A stretch of 64,000 nt of DNA from Strigops habroptila (lineage: Eukaryota > Chordata > Aves > Psittaciformes > Psittacidae): NCBI RefSeq assembly GCF_004027225.2, contig NW_022651112.1, forward strand, positions 186,001-250,000, written 5' to 3'. Positions 30,727 to 43,679 of this stretch are shown here, one piece after another; the stretch's first letter is position 1, and every line of letters starts with the position of its first letter. Under the pieces are notes generated by a model. It did no database searches and was not told the origin of the DNA. It was given only the letters and a program-made list of their open reading frames with translations. The position numbers were made by a program, and so were the translations under genes.

Positions 30727-33581
30727 ATGCCGAGCAAGAAGAAGAAATACAACGCGCGGTTCCCGCCGGTCAGCGGGGAGGGGCGGGGCCTGAGGCGGAA
30801 GTGGAAAGGGGGGGGCGTATCACCATGGCAACGGGGAGGAATGGGCGTGGAGGCGTGGTCGTTGGGAGGGGGCGTGTCTTGTGCGGTGGGCGGGGCGCGA
30901 GGGGAGGTGGGGGTGTGGCCATGGCAGGGGGCGGGGCCAATGGGCCCAGGTGAGTGCATGGAGGGGGTGTTAGTATCTATGGCAACGGGGCGTGGCTTTG
31001 GGGAGGGGGCGTGGCCTCGTCTTGGGGGCGTGGCTTCTGCAGGGTGCCCCTTGTAATGTGATAAGGGGCGTGGCCTCTGGATTGGGGGCGTGGCCTAAGA
31101 GGGGGCGTGGCTTTGTGCCTGGTGGTCTCCAGCCCCATCTAAGAGGAGGGAGGGGGCGTGGCCACGGGAGGGGGCGTGGCGGGGGGGGGAGGCGCTTGTC
31201 CGTGCCTCAGTTTCCCTCCTGCTCTCCACAGGCGCGGATCAAGAAGATCATGCAGACGGATGAGGAGATCGGGAAGGTGGCGGCCGCCGTCCCTGTCATC
31301 ATCTGTATCCTCATGGAGCAGCAGCACCAGGGTCACCCCAGCATGGATATCGGGGTGTCCCACCCCCCGGACACTCGGGTGCTCCCGAGGTCCCCCCGCC
31401 ATTGGCACCAGGGTCCCCCTATGCCATCCCTCCTGAAGTCCCCCCTACCCCAGAGGCCTGGGTGGCCCCAACCCCAGCCCCTTGAGTCCTTCCCATGTCA
31501 CCTTGGTCCCCCCTGCCCATGGGGTAGCCCTGGGTCCCATGGGTGGGGGATTGGGGTGCCCTGGGGTCCTGGTTCCCCATGGGCTGGCAGAGGGGTGGGG
31601 AGGTCCATGGGGGCTTTTTGGGTGTCTGTGGGTGCCCATGGTGGGGGTCTGGGCGGGTCTATGGGTGCCCATAAAGGGGGTCTGTGGGGGTCCGTAGGGG
31701 TTCATGGGTGTCCATGGGGATTTGTAGGGGTGTCTGGGTGTCCACTGGTGCCCCTGGGTGTCAGTGGGTGCCTATGGGTGTCAGTGGGTGCCTGTGAGGG
31801 TGTCCATAGGTGCTCATGGGTGCCAGTGGGTGTCCGTGAGGGTCCTTAGCACCCCAGCCCGGGCTCTGGAGCTCTTCCTGGAGTCGCTGCTGCGGAAGGC
31901 CTGTCACGTCACCCAGTCCCGCAACGCCAAGACCATGACAACGTCCCACCTGTGAGACCCGCCCCAGCACCCATGGCCTGTTTGGGGGAGTCCTGGGGTA
32001 CCCAGGTCCCATTGGGGTGGTTGGGGAGGGGTCTTTGGGTGCCTGCGCCCCATTGGGGGTGGTCCTGGGACACTCAGGAACTATTTGGGGGGGGTTTAAG
32101 GAGCGTGCATCACTCCGTGCCTCAGTTTCCCCACTCCCCCCTTAAGCCTTAGGGTAGAGCTAGGTGTTGGGGGCGGGGCTTGTGGCTGGGGGCGGGGCTT
32201 GCTGACCCCGCCCCTTTCCCATAGGAAGCAATGCATTGAGCTGGAGCAGCAGTTCGACTTCCTTAAGGATCTGGTGGCCGCGGTGCCGGACATGCAGGGG
32301 GAGGGCGAGGAGCCGCACGGCGACGGGGAGCGGGGACCACGCAGGTGGGTGACACCCCCCTCCCAATATATGCCCCCCCCCCCCGACATCTGGGGACCCC
32401 CTGACATAATGGACCCCCTCCCTTGACATATGGCACCCCCCCAACATCAGAGACCCCCCCCAAATATCTGAGGGGTCCATGTGGGTGCCACGGGAGGGGG
32501 TGATCCATGGAAGGGGGGTTCCCCGTGGGAATGGGGTGGTTTATAGGGTACAGGGAGGGGATCCTCCAAGCTCTGGATCCCATGGGAATGGGGGGGGGGG
32601 GTGGGTTATGGAGGAGGGTGGGGTGTCCAATATCTGGGTGCTATGGGAATAAGGTGGGGGGGTCCCCAATAGCTGTGTCCTTTATAAGGGCATTTGGAGG
32701 TGGTGGGGGTTACAAGAGGGGGTCCCCAATGTCCGGAGGGGGGTCGGGGGGGTCTCTTCCAGGGGTCGCCGCCCCGGAGCCGGCCGGAAGAACGGGGGCC
32801 CCGGTGGGAAGGGGAAGGATCCCAAACAGTCAGGAACGGACACGGAGCAGGAGGTGGGGGGACCCCGAGACTCCTGGGGGGGGGGGTTGGGGGGGTCCTG
32901 GAGATGGTTTTTGGGGGTCCTGGGGGGGGGTTGGGTTGTCCTGAAGGGGATTTGGGGGGATCTTGGGGGGTTTGAGGAGTTCCTGGGAGGGTTTGGGGGG
33001 TCCTGGATGGGTTTGGGGGCTCCTAGAGGGGCTTGGGGGGGTCCTGGATGGGTTTGGGGGCTCCTAGAGGGGCTTGGGGGGGTCCTGGATGGGTTTGGGG
33101 GCTCCTAGAGGGCCTTGGGGGGGTCCTGGATGGGTTTGGGGGGGTCTTGAAGGTGTTTGGAGGGGTTCTGGAGGGGGTTGGAGTGTTCGGGGGGGGGGGT
33201 TTGGGGGTTCCTGTGTCCTGTCATTGCCATATCCCCCCCCCAGGAGGACAGCGAGGACAGTGACAGTGATGGGGAGGAGGAGCCGCCGCCGCCCCCCCCC
33301 GCACCCGCCCCCCTCAACTTCTCCAGGTATCCCAATAGCGGGGACCCCTTCTGTGGGGGGGGGAACCCCCCAAACCTGGGGGGGGCCCTCAGAGGAGGGG
33401 GGTGTTAAACACACCCCCCCCCCCCCCCCCCATTTTGGCTCCACTGACCCCCTGTTCCCACAGCCCGGGGGGGCCCTTCGCACCCCTGGGCCCCCCCACG
33501 CTGCCGGGGGGGCTCCCCCCGGCCCCCGGCCCCCCCCGGGCCCACGAGGAGGAGGAGGAGGAGGAAGATTACGATTCCTGA
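30727..33581 (+). CDS. DRAP1: DR1-associated corepressor NC2-alpha, 7 exons, 206 aa
   Basis: This histone-fold protein dimerises with DR1 (NC2-beta) and binds TBP on promoters, blocking TFIIA and TFIIB. Exons: 30727-30768, 31232-31304, 31858-31951, 32225-32344, 32763-32853, 33244-33326, 33464-33581. All phases agree and the length matches human (205 aa). Landmarks: [14 protein letters not shown], then the histone fold [50 protein letters not shown] and [14 protein letters not shown] (residues ~15-100). A basic linker follows ([12 protein letters not shown]), then an acidic Ser/Asp/Glu stretch with polyproline. The C-terminus [11 protein letters not shown] is as in mammals. Introns carry GGGGCGTGG boxes (30830-31190). 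Confidence 0.95.
32855..33215. repeat. GGGTTTGGGGGCTCCTAGAG repeat in DRAP1 intron 5
   Basis: A 42-bp unit (GGGGTCCTGGATGGGTTTGG plus GGGCTCCTAGAGGGGCTTGG) occurs four times nearly identically at 33000-33125, with degenerate units on both sides. Confidence 0.85.
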
Positions 33582-33864
33582 CACCCCAAACCCCCCCCCG
33601 GACCCTCCCAAACGCCCCTGGGTGCTGGGGTGAGGGCACCAGGGCGATGAGTTGTGGCCATTCTCAGCCTGGGGGGGGTGGGGGGGGGCTCAGTTTGGAT
33701 CCCGGGGTTCCCCCTTCCTGGATTCCCGGGGTTTATCCTGGAGTCCTGAGGCTCCTCCCACATTCTTGGGGTTCCCGGACCCCATTTTAAGGGGTGGGGG
33801 GGGATTGATTTTGGGGCCCTTTGGTGACATTTAATGAGTCGGGGGGGGAGGTTTGTATCGGCTC

Positions 33865-33870
33865 AATAAA
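33865..33870 (+). terminator. DRAP1 polyadenylation signal AATAAA
   Basis: AATAAA lies 284 bp after the DRAP1 stop codon, within a unique G/T-rich 3' UTR. Confidence 0.75.
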
Positions 33871-34079
33871 GTTCCTGTTTCCATACATCCGGGTCCTCCC
33901 CTGCCCTCCCTAATCCTTGGACCCCTCAAACCCTGGGGGCCCCCCCCCAGCTTAATGGGCCCCTCACCCAAACCCCAGGGCCCCCCCCAAATCCTGCCCC
34001 CCCCCCCCCCCACCGTCCCATTGGGGACACGTGGTGCCTCTCTCGGCCACTAGGGGGCAGCAGAGCACCTGTGGGGGGG

Positions 34080-35215
34080 CTGCAGGGACCCAGAGGAGCC
34101 CCATAGGAGACCTATAGGATCTATAGGGGATCTATAGGGCCTCATGGGGGCGTATAGACACCTACAGAAACCCATAGAGGAGTATATAGTGGGTATAATA
34201 GCCCGTCAGGGTGTTATAGGGGCTTATAGAAGCCGGGGGTAGGTTTATAGGGGTCTATAGGCACGTCTAATAGTGTTTATAAGGACTATAGGAGCTCATA
34301 GAGTTTATAGATACCTATAGGAGCCTATAAGGGGGTTTCCAGGGGTCTGTAGGAGGCCACAATAGGGCCTACAGGAGCTCATGTGGGTGTCAAAGGACCC
34401 TATAGGAGCCCGTAAGGGGGTTTATAGGGGCCTATAGGAGCTTATGTGGGGGGGTTTATAGAGACCTACAGAAACCCATAGAGGCTTTATAGAGGCCTAT
34501 AGAGGTGTGTAGGATTCTCTACAGGGCTCTGTGGGGCACCTTAATGGCCTCACTGGGGAGTTCCAAGTGCTGGGGGGGGCTTTATGGGGCTCAGTAAGTG
34601 CGCTATAGTTGCTCTATGGGTCTCCATGGGGCTCTATGGGTCTCTATGAGTGCTTTCGTAGGTGTCTATAGGGGCTGTATGGATCTCCATAGGGTTCTGT
34701 GAAATCTCTGTGGGTCGCTGTAGGGCTCTGTCACTCTCTATGGGTGCTCTATGACTCTCTATAGGGCTCTGTAGGTCTCTATGAGCACTCTATGGGTTGC
34801 GGTAGGGCTCTGTGAGTGCTCTGTGGGTCTCTATAGGGATTCTGTTGGTCTCTGTAGGGGCTCTATAGGTGCTTTATGGGATTCTATGGGTTCTCGATGG
34901 GTCTGTGAGTGCTCTGTGGATCTCTATAGGTGCTCTGTAGGTCTCTATGAGTGCTCTATGGGTCTCTGTAGGAGCCCTATGGGTGCTCTATGAATCTTTA
35001 TAGGTGCTCTATATGTCTTTATGAGTGCTCTATGGGTCTCTATAGGGGCTCTATGGGTGGTCTGTGGGTCTCTATGGGGGCTCTGTGGATCTCCATAGGA
35101 CTCTATGGGTCTCTGTAGGTGCTCTATAGGTCTCTATGAATGCTCTATGGATCACTATAGGTCTCTATGGATGCTCTATGGGTCTCTATAGGGCTCCATG
35201 GGGCTCTGTGGGGCC
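34080..35215. repeat. CTCTATGGGTCTCTATAGGGG array between DRAP1 and the transporters
   Basis: The first half is GCCTATAGGAGCCTATAGGG type; from about 34610 units are of GCTCTATGGGTCTCTATAGG type, 20-25 bp, variable. No gene was found. Confidence 0.8.
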
Positions 35216-35359
35216 GGCGGGCGGGGGGACCCTGCGCCGCGCTCCCGCCGCGCTGGAATCCGCCCCTCCCCCCTCCGCCTTCCCCCCCTCCCCCCCCCCC
35301 CCCCCCCCACCGATCCCGGGACTTTTGCCCGAATCCGCCGCTTTTGGCCTCAGCTGCGA

Positions 35360-35775
35360 CGGGACCGGGACGGGGACGGGGACGGGAACGGGACAGGGAC
35401 AGGTACCGGGATAGGAACGGGAACGGGGCAGGGACAGGTACCGGGATAGGAACGGGAACGGGGCAGGGACAGGTACCGGGATAGGAACGGGAACGGGACA
35501 GGGACAGGTACCGGGATAGGAACGGGAACGGGACAGGGGCAGGTACCGGGATAGGAACGGGAACGGGAATGGGGACAGGTACCGGGATAGGAACGGGACA
35601 GGGACAGGGACAGGTACCGGGATAGGAACAGGAACGGGACAGGGACAGGTACCGGGATAAGGACAGGGACCGGAGAGGGGGACAGGAACGGGAACGGGAC
35701 AGGGACGGGGACAGGTACCGGGGTAGGGACGGGGATGGGAACAGGACAAGGACAGGGGGCACAGGGACAGGGACA
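35360..35775. repeat. GGGACAGGTACCGGGATAGG array
   Basis: About twelve copies of a ~36-bp unit GGGACAGGTACCGGGATAGG plus AACGGGAACG occur, preceded by a 20-C run at 35288-35308. The unit length being divisible by three gives spurious Pro/Val/Ser-rich antisense frames. Confidence 0.85.
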
Positions 35776-36485
35776 GGGACACAGGTTGAAGGCGTTGGGG
35801 GGGACATGGGGTGAGTCAGGGACAGGTTGAGAACAGGGGAGGGACATGGGGCAGGTTGGGGACATGAGAGAGGGGACATTGGGACATGGGGACAGATCTG
35901 GGGCAGGGGAAGTGGTTGGGGACACTGTGGGGGGGACACGGGCACAGGTTGGGGACGTTTTGGTGGGGACATGGGATGGGTTGGGGACATAGAGAGGGGA
36001 CATGGGACAGGTCAGGGCCGTCAGAGAAGGGACATGGGGACATATTTGGGACGGGAACTGGTTGGGGACACTGGGGGTGGGACATGGGCACAGGTTGGGG
36101 ACATGGGGACAGGCTGGGGCCGTTGTGTGGGTGGGTTGGGGACATCCTGGAGGGGACAGTGGGACATGGGACATGGGGACACTGAGGGGCCTGGTGGGGA
36201 CATGGGAGGGGGGTTGAGGACAGGTTGGGGACAGGGGAATGGGCTGGGGACATCATGGGGGGGATATGGGGTGGGCTGGGGGCACCAGGGAGGGGACGTG
36301 GGGGGGGGGCAGGTTGGGGACATGGTGGGTTGGGGACATGGGAGCCAGGACCCATCACCCCGGGGACATGGAGCTGCATCTGGCCGGATGTCCCCGACCC
36401 AGGGAGCCACCGCAGCGGAGCAGGGACAGGGACACGGTGGGGGGGGACACGGGGGGGGGGGGTTGGGGACGTGTGACGCAAGTGG
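35776..36485. repeat. GGTTGGGGACATGGGGACAGG repeat
   Basis: G-rich units of 20-50 bp (GGGGACATGGGACAGGTTGG) are present. No gene was found. Confidence 0.75.
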
Positions 36486-36489
36486 TGGC

Positions 36490-37240
36490 ACCAGCCCCAT
36501 GTCCTGGTGTCCCCATGTCCTGCTGTCCCCATCGTGAGGTTCTTGCTGGCATCCAACCCATGTCCACCCAGCGCTATGTCCCCACGGGTGGCAACAGCCC
36601 CACTGATGGTGGCCCCATGGATGGTGGTGGCCCCAGAGATGAGTGTCCCTATGGGGGGTTGTGTCCCCATGCCCTGGTGTCCCTGTGGCCAATGGTGTTC
36701 TCCATACCCTGGTGTCCCAAGTGGTGCTGGTGTCCCACTGGGTGCTGGGGGCCCCGTGGGTGACAGTGTCCCCATGAGTGATGTTGTCCCAAGGGGGGAC
36801 AGAGTCCCTGTGGGTGACAGTGTCCCAAGGGGTGATGGTGCCCCTGTGGGTGCTGGTGTCCCAAGGGGTGATGGTGCCCCTGTGGGTGCTGGTGTCCCAA
36901 GGGGTGCTGGTGTCCCACTGAGTGCTGGGGACCCTGTGGGTGACAGTGTCCCCATGAGTGATGTCCCAAGGGGGGACGGAGTCCCTGTGGGTGACAGTGT
37001 CCCAAGGAGTGATGGTGCCCCTGTGGGTGCTGGTGTCCCAAGGGGTGCTGGTGCCCCTGTGGGTGCTGGTGTCCCAAGGAGTGAAGGTGCCCCTGTGGGT
37101 GCTGGTGCCCCAGGGGGTGCTGGTGTCCCTGTGGGTGCTGGTGCCCCAGGGGGTGCCGGTGTCCCTGTGGGTGCTGGTGCCCCAGGGGGTGCTGGTGTCC
37201 CTGTGGGTGCTGGTGCCCCAGGGGGTGCTGGTGTCCCCCG
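36490..37240. repeat. GGGTGCTGGTGTCCCAAGGGG array upstream of the first transporter
   Basis: About 24 copies of a ~30-bp unit (GTGCCCCTGTGGGTGCTGGT plus GTCCCAAGGG) run to within 45 bp of the start codon at 37284, so the proximal promoter region of this gene is repetitive. Confidence 0.85.
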
Positions 37241-37283
37241 CTGACGCTCTCCCCCCACCGGTGCCAGTCCCGGTGTCCCGGCG

Positions 37284-40200
37284 ATGCCGTTCGGGGCGGT
37301 GCTGGAGCAGGTCGGGGGCCTGGGCCGGTTCCAGGTGCTGCAGACGGTGCTGCTGGTGGTGCCCATCCTGCTCATGGCGAGCCACAACCTGCTGCAGAAC
37401 TTCACCGCCGCCATCCCCCCCCACCGCTGCCGCCTCCCCGCGCCCCACGGGGACCCCCCCGGCGGCACCGCGGGGCCCTTCAACACCACCCTGAGGGCTC
37501 TGGGTGCCACCGCGGGGCCCCCCAATGGCACCCTGGGGGGGGCCAACAGCACCCTGGAGGCCCCCGAGGCCACCCTGGGGTCCTGCCTGCGCTACGTGGC
37601 CTCGTCCCCCAGCAATGGCAGCGCCGGGCCCCGGCCCACTGAGCCCTGTCTCGATGGGTGGGAATACGACCGCAGCACCTACGTGGCCACCATCATCACC
37701 GAGGTGGGGACACGGGCATGGTGGGGGGACCACGGTGTCCATGTGGCCACTGACATGGCCGGGGGGGGGACAGGGATGAACCAGTGTGGAGACGGAGGAG
37801 ATGGGAAGGATGGGGCTGAGGGGTGAGGTCGATGGAGGTGGTGGGATGGTGGATGGATGATGGATGGATGATGGATGGGTGGATGGATGGATGGATGATG
37901 GAGGATGGATGATGGATGGATGATGGGTGGATGGATGGATGATGGATGGATGATGGATGGATGGATGAGAGGTGGATGATGATGGATGATGGATGGATGA
38001 TGGATGGATGACAGATGGAGGATGGATGGATGGATGGATGGATGGATGATGGATGGATGACAGATGGAGGATGGATGGATGGATGGATGGATGGATGGAT
38101 GGATGGATGGATGGATGGATGACAGATGATGGATGATAGATGGAGGATGGATGGATGATGGATGGATGGTGGATGATGCAGGGATGGATGATAGATGGAT
38201 GATGATGGATGATGGATGGATGGATGGATGATAGATGGAGAGGAGAGCTGAGCAGGACCTCACCTCATCCCATCCCTGCAGTGGGACCTGGTCTGCAGCT
38301 ACCGGCAGCTCCGGCAGATGGCCCAGTCCATCTACATGGCCGGGGTCCTGGTGGGCGCCCTGGTCCTGGGAGGCCTCTCGGACAGGTAAAGGTGGCGAGA
38401 ACCCTCCCTGGGCCTCAGTTTCCCCCTTGGCCATTGGCTACCCAACACCCAGCAGCTCCCAGTGGCTCCCAGTGGCTCCCAGTGGCTCCCAGTGCTGCCG
38501 TTGCAGGTTCGGGCGCAAGGCCATGCTGATGTGGTCCTACCTGCAGCTGGGGGTGATGGGGACCTGCACGGCCTTTGCCCCCAACTACGCGACCTACTGC
38601 GCCCTGCGCTTCGCTGGTGGCATGGCCCTGTCTGGCTTTGGGCTCAGCATCGCCTGCCTGGGTGAGGGACAGGGGACACTGGGCACAACACAGTGGCCAT
38701 GGTGGGGGCATCACCAAGGCCATGGATGGGGATGACCCAATGGCCATGGGCTGGGATGTCCCAATGACCATGGAGGAGACAACCCAATGGCTATTGAGGG
38801 GACAATTCAATGGTCATGGGTGGGGATGACACAATGGCCATGGTTGGGACAACCCAATGGCTATTGAGGGGGCAACTCAAGGGCCATGGATGGGACAATT
38901 CAGTGGTTATGGATGGGAATGTCCCAATGGCCATGGATAGGGATGATCCAATGGCCATGGATGGGAACAACCCAATGGCCATGGGAGGGGATGTTCCAAT
39001 AGCCATGGATGGGGACAACCCAACGGCTATTGAGGGGACAATTCAATGGCCATGGATGGGGATGACCCAATGGCCATGGATGGAGATGACTCAATGGCCA
39101 TGGGTGGGGATGTCCCAGTGGCCATGGAGGAGACAACCCAATGGCTGTGAAAGAGACAACTCAATGGTCATGGGTGGGGACGACACAATGGCCATGGATG
39201 AAGATGACCCAATGACCATGGATGGGAACAACCCAATAGCCATGGATGGGGATGACCCAATTGCTGTGGAGGGGACAACCCAATGGCCATGGGTTGGGTT
39301 GTCCCAGTGGCTATGGCTGGGCCGTCCCATGGGTGTTGTCACCACCATGGCCATGGCTGGGCCCTTTGGATGCGCTGGGGTGGCAGCGGTCCCCAGGCCC
39401 CCCCGTGTCACGGTGTCCCCGCAGTGGTGGAGTGGATCCCCACGTCCCACCGCGCCATCACCGTGGCCATCACCGGCTTCGCCTACACGCTGGGGCAGAT
39501 CCTGCTGGCCGGGTTGGCCTTCGCCGTGCCCCACTGGCGCCGCCTCCAGCTCACCGTGTCCCTGCCCTTCTTTGGCTTCCTCCTCTACTCCTGGTAGGGC
39601 ACTGGTGGCCACGGGGATGTGGTGGGACACGGTGGGATGTGGTGGGATGAGGTGGGATGCTGTGGAATGAGGTGGAATGCGGTGGGATGCCTTGGGATGC
39701 ATTGAGATGCAGTGGGATGCATTGGGATGTGGTGGAATGCAGTAGGGACACAGTGGGGACACCGGTGGCTCCAGGGCCTCAGTGTCCCCTCCTGGCGCAG
39801 GTGGCTGGCAGAGTCCGCGCGGTGGTTGGTGCTCTCGGGCAAGGCCGAGGCAGCCGTGAAGGTCCTTCAGCGCGTGGCCAGGATCAACGGGAGGAAGGAA
39901 GAAGGGGAGAAGATCACGGTGGAGGTTTGGTGGCCCCATGGTGGGGGGGTCCCTGTTTCCTACCACTGTCTCCATCAGCGTGTCCCATTGCGCACCCCCC
40001 ACCTCTAGATCCTGAGGTCCCACATGAAGGAGGAGCTGGCCGGGCTCAAGGCCTCCTACACCATCTCTGACCTGGTCCGGACCCCCGTCATCCGCCACAT
40101 CTTCTTCTGCCTCTCCATTGTCTGGTGGGGCTCGGAAGGAGGAGGAGGGAGGGATGAGGGATGGAGGATGGATGGATGATGGTGGATGGATGATGGATGA

Positions 40201-42538
40201 TGGATGGATGACGGATGGATGGATGACGGATGGATGGATGGATGGATGGATGGATGGATGGATGGATGACGGATGGATGGATGGATGGATGGATGGATGG
40301 ATGGATGGATGACGGATGGATGGATGATGGATCATGGATGGATGGATGGATGGATGGACAATTGGACAATCGGACAATCAGTGAATCCAACCATCCAATG
40401 GCACCACCACCCTCATCTCCCCCACCTCAGCTCCTACCCCACAGTGACACCCCAGGTTGGCGCCACCAGCTCAGGGTCCTCCATCTCTCTGCCCCCCTCC
40501 AGGTTCTCCATCAGTTTCTCCTACTACGGGCTGGCCATGGACCTGCAGAACTTTGGGGTCAGCATTTACCTCATCCAGGTGATCTTCGGCGCCGTGGACT
40601 TCCCGGCCAAGGTGGTGGTGACCATCTCGCTGAGCTACGTGGGCCGGCGCCTGTCCCTCGCGGTCGCGCTCTTCCTGGCGGGCTTGGCCATCATCGCCAA
40701 CATTTTCGTGCCCACAGGTGGGTGCTGGGGCTGATGGGACCTTCTGCAGGGCCTGGTCCAGCCACTGATGTCCCCACCTGTGGGTCACATGACTGTGGTT
40801 TGCTCCTCACCCATCACTCACTTCTCCAGCCATTGAATTAAGCACCATCTTCATCCATCCATCCATCCATCCATCATCCATCCATCCTTCCATCATCCAT
40901 CCGTCATACATTATCTATCCATCATCCATCTGTCATCCGTCCATCCACCATCTACCATCCATCCACCATCCATCATCCACCACCCATCATCCATCCATCC
41001 ATCATCTATCCATCCATCCATTCAACCATCATCCATCCATCCATCCACCATCCATCATCCATCCATCCATCCATCCATCCATCCATCCATCCATCCGCCA
41101 TCATCCATCCATCCATCCTTTCACCATCCATCCATCCATCCATCATCCATCCATCCATCCATCCATCCCCCATCATCCATCCATCCATCCATCCTTTCAC
41201 CATCCATCCATCCATCCATCCATCCATCCATCCATCCATCCTTTCACCATCCATCCATCCATCCATCCATCCATCCATCCCCCATCATCCATCCATCATC
41301 CATCCATCCATCATCCATCCATCCATCATCCACCACCCACCATCCACCCATCCTCCACCCACCCTCCACCCATGTCCATGTCCCGCAGAGCTGCAGACGC
41401 TGCGCACAGCGCTGGCAGTGCTGGGCAAGGGCTGCCTCTCGGCCTCCTTCAACTGCGTCTTCCTCTACACCACGGAGCTCTACCCCACCCCCATCAGGTA
41501 CCAGCACCCATGGGTGACACCAGTGTCCTGCCCCATCTCCCATGGGTGACCCTGGTGCCCCTGTCCCATGGGTGACGCGGTGTCCCTGTCCATGGTGGCC
41601 GCAGGCAGACGGGGCTGGGCTTCGGCAGCACCATGGCGCGCGTCGGTGGCATCGTGGCACCACTGGTGAAGATGCTGGATGAGTCCTACCCCCTCCTCCC
41701 CCCTGCGGTCTATGGAGTGGCCCCGGTGGTGGCGGCCGCGGTGGCCGCGTTCCTTCCAGAGACACTCAACATGCCCCTGCCCGACACCATCCAGGAGGTG
41801 GAGAGCAGGTGAGCGGGGATGAGGGATGAGGGATGGATGGATGGATGATGGATGGATGGATGCATGGGTGGATGGATGACGGATGGATGGATGGATGGAT
41901 GGATGGATGGATGGATGATGGATGGATGATGGATGATGGATTGCAGATGGATAGATGATGGATGGATGATGGATGGATGATGGATGGATGATGGATGGAT
42001 GGATGGATGATGGATGGATGATGGATGGATGATGGATGATGGATGGATGGATGGATGGAGGATGGATGGATGATGGATGGATGATGGATGGATGATGGAT
42101 GATGGATGGATGGATGGATGGAGGATGGATGGATGATGGATGATGGATGGATGGATGGATGGATGGATGATGAATGGATGGATGGATGATGAATGGATGA
42201 TGGATGATGGATGGATGATGGATGATGGATGGATGATGGATAGATGATGGATGGATGATGGATAGATGATGGATGATGGATGGCTGATGGATAGATGATG
42301 GATGGATGGATGGATGGATGGATGATGGATGGACACACGAGCGTGTTGAGGGTCACTGGATGGGTGAGTTGGCAGAAGCCCCACTGCCAGGAGCTGCTGA
42401 TGGGCAGACACTGGACTTGGCCCCCGTCATGTCCATGGAGCCTCCTCTTCCCCCAGGGCCAAGCGGAAGCGTCCGGATGACCCCAAGGAGAAGATCCCGC
42501 TGGAGCCGCAGGAGAAGGCACCACAGAAGGAGCCCTGA
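37284..42538 (+). CDS. SLC22A6-like: Organic anion transporter of the SLC22A6/8 type, copy 1 (565 aa)
   Basis: This is a 12-helix major-facilitator transporter of the OAT subfamily, expected at the plasma membrane exchanging organic anions for dicarboxylates. Ten exons in phase: 37284-37703, 38282-38385, 38507-38661, 39425-39593, 39801-39924, 40009-40124, 40503-40717, 41389-41497, 41605-41808, 42457-42538. Landmarks: N-terminus [33 protein letters not shown], an extracellular loop with sequons NFT, NTT, NGT, NST and [29 protein letters not shown], the family loop [58 protein letters not shown] and [12 protein letters not shown]. The substrate-site Lys in FPAK and Arg in PIRQTG, known to matter in OAT1, are both present. 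The C-tail is Lys/Pro-rich. Exact orthology (SLC22A6, 8 or 20) cannot be settled by eye. Confidence 0.9.
37840..38245. repeat. (GGAT)n/GATGGATG array in transporter 1 intron 1
   Basis: A tetranucleotide GGAT array is interrupted by GATGATGGATG. The same array family recurs in introns 6, 7 and 9 of this gene and beside the third transporter remnant. Confidence 0.9.
38690..39335. repeat. CAATGGCCATGGATGGGGATGAC array in transporter 1 intron 3
   Basis: About 25 copies of a ~24-bp unit (CCAATGGCCATGGATGGGGA with TGACC or CAACC) are visible. GGCCATGG-type short palindromes recur in every unit. Confidence 0.85.
39600..39770. repeat. GGTGGGATGCAGTGGGATG repeat in transporter 1 intron 4
   Basis: A short array of 9-11 bp units (GTGGGATGC, GTGGAATGC) starts at the exon 4 donor. 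Confidence 0.75.
40135..40375. repeat. (GGAT)n array in transporter 1 intron 6
   Basis: GGATGGATGGATGACGGATG repeats start about 20 bp after the exon 6 donor. Confidence 0.9.
40845..41350. repeat. (CATC)n array in transporter 1 intron 7
   Basis: CCATCCATCCATCATCCATC is the complementary strand of the GGAT arrays in introns 1, 6 and 9, so the orientation is inverted here. Confidence 0.9.
41812..42340. repeat. (GGAT)n array in transporter 1 intron 9
   Basis: GGATGGATGATGGATGGATG repeats begin at the exon 9 donor, with a higher-order unit of about 60-70 bp between 42030 and 42170. Confidence 0.9.
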
Positions 42539-42632
42539 AGGCCCATGGGGGGTGGTGGGACACAGCGCCCTGCACCCCCGCCATGGGCCCCTCAGCTTCG
42601 GCTGGGGATGGGGCTGGAGGAGTCCTGGGAGC

Positions 42633-42638
42633 AATAAA
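42633..42638 (+). terminator. Transporter 1 polyadenylation signal AATAAA
   Basis: AATAAA lies 95 bp after the stop codon of the first transporter. Confidence 0.8.
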
Positions 42639-42664
42639 GCAGCTCTGGTGGGGACAACGGCTTG

Positions 42665-43060
42665 GGGTGTTTCTGAGGTCACCTCCAATTGGATGACACT
42701 CAGCGACCACCTCTGAGGTCACCTCCCATGGGACAATGCCCAAGAACTGTGTCCCTGAGGTCACCTCCAAGAAGATGGTGCCCAAGAACCCTCTTGGTGG
42801 GGGTCACTTTCAACAACTTCTCATCATCTTGTCTCTTGTCCCTGAAGTCACACCCAATCGGCCAATGATGAAGAATTATCTCCATGACATCCCCTTCAAT
42901 TGGCCAGTGATGAAGAACCATGTCCCTGAGGCCACCTCCAACAGGACAATGCCCAAGAACCATGTCCCTGAGGCCACCTCCACCAAGCTGCTGCCCACCA
43001 CCACCTCATCTTGGAGGTCACCTCTATCAAGACAACACTCAAGAACCCCAAACCCACCAA
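42665..43060. repeat. GAGGTCACCTCCAA-type repeat
   Basis: Units of ~45-60 bp contain GAGGTCACCTCCAA, a ~CAATG CCCAAGAACC stretch and ATGTCCCTGAGGCCACCTCC. No gene was found; 43060-43680 looks unique but carries no recognisable exon. Confidence 0.65.
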
Positions 43061-43679
43061 CTCTTGTCCCATTAGAGGGTCCCCAACCCCTCGAGAAGGT
43101 CTCGGACCTCCCCAGTGCCACCCCCCTCCTCCAGCCACCCCTATGGTGCTCCTTCCCCTATTGCCCCCCATTGGCCCTTGCTCCCATCCCCAGCGTGTCC
43201 CTTGGCCCCACCAATGCCCTGCTTGGGTTGAGCCCGTCAAAGATTAACCCAGTGCTCACGCACTGACCTGCGCCGGGGCCACCTCCAGCACCTCCTGCCC
43301 GCGGTCCCAGCTGAACATTAACCCAATGGAGGCCACCCCATGGCCAGCACCAGCAGCTCCCCCCCATCTCCTCCAAGGTGCCCATCTGAAGGTTGGGTCC
43401 TCTCCAAAAGCTGTGTCTCCAAAAGCTGCTTCTCCCCCTCCACATCGTGACCCTGCAGAAGAAGAACAAACCCAATGACGATTTGCCCCAATTTTGCCCC
43501 ATTTTGGGTGGTTCTTTGGTGTCCCTGTGAGGGGTGGGAAGCTCTGCCCATGGATTAGGCTCTGGCCACCCTTTGGTGGTGCTTGGTGGATTAGGCTCGG
43601 CCACCTTTGTGCTGTCCCTGCCTGCGCTTTGGCCTCCTGGTTCTTCTGGAAGTCACCCCAAAACCGCACCCCAGAAGTC

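Noticed and set aside
34781-34993. Short plus-strand ORF with Cys/Leu/Trp repeats
   Set aside because: Read-through of the CTCTATGGGTCTCTATAGGG array, with no splice sites or family features.
37679-42785. Met-Asp-Gly-Trp and His-Pro-Ser-Ile repeat proteins
   Set aside because: Translation of GGAT/ATCC tetranucleotide arrays within introns of transporter 1.
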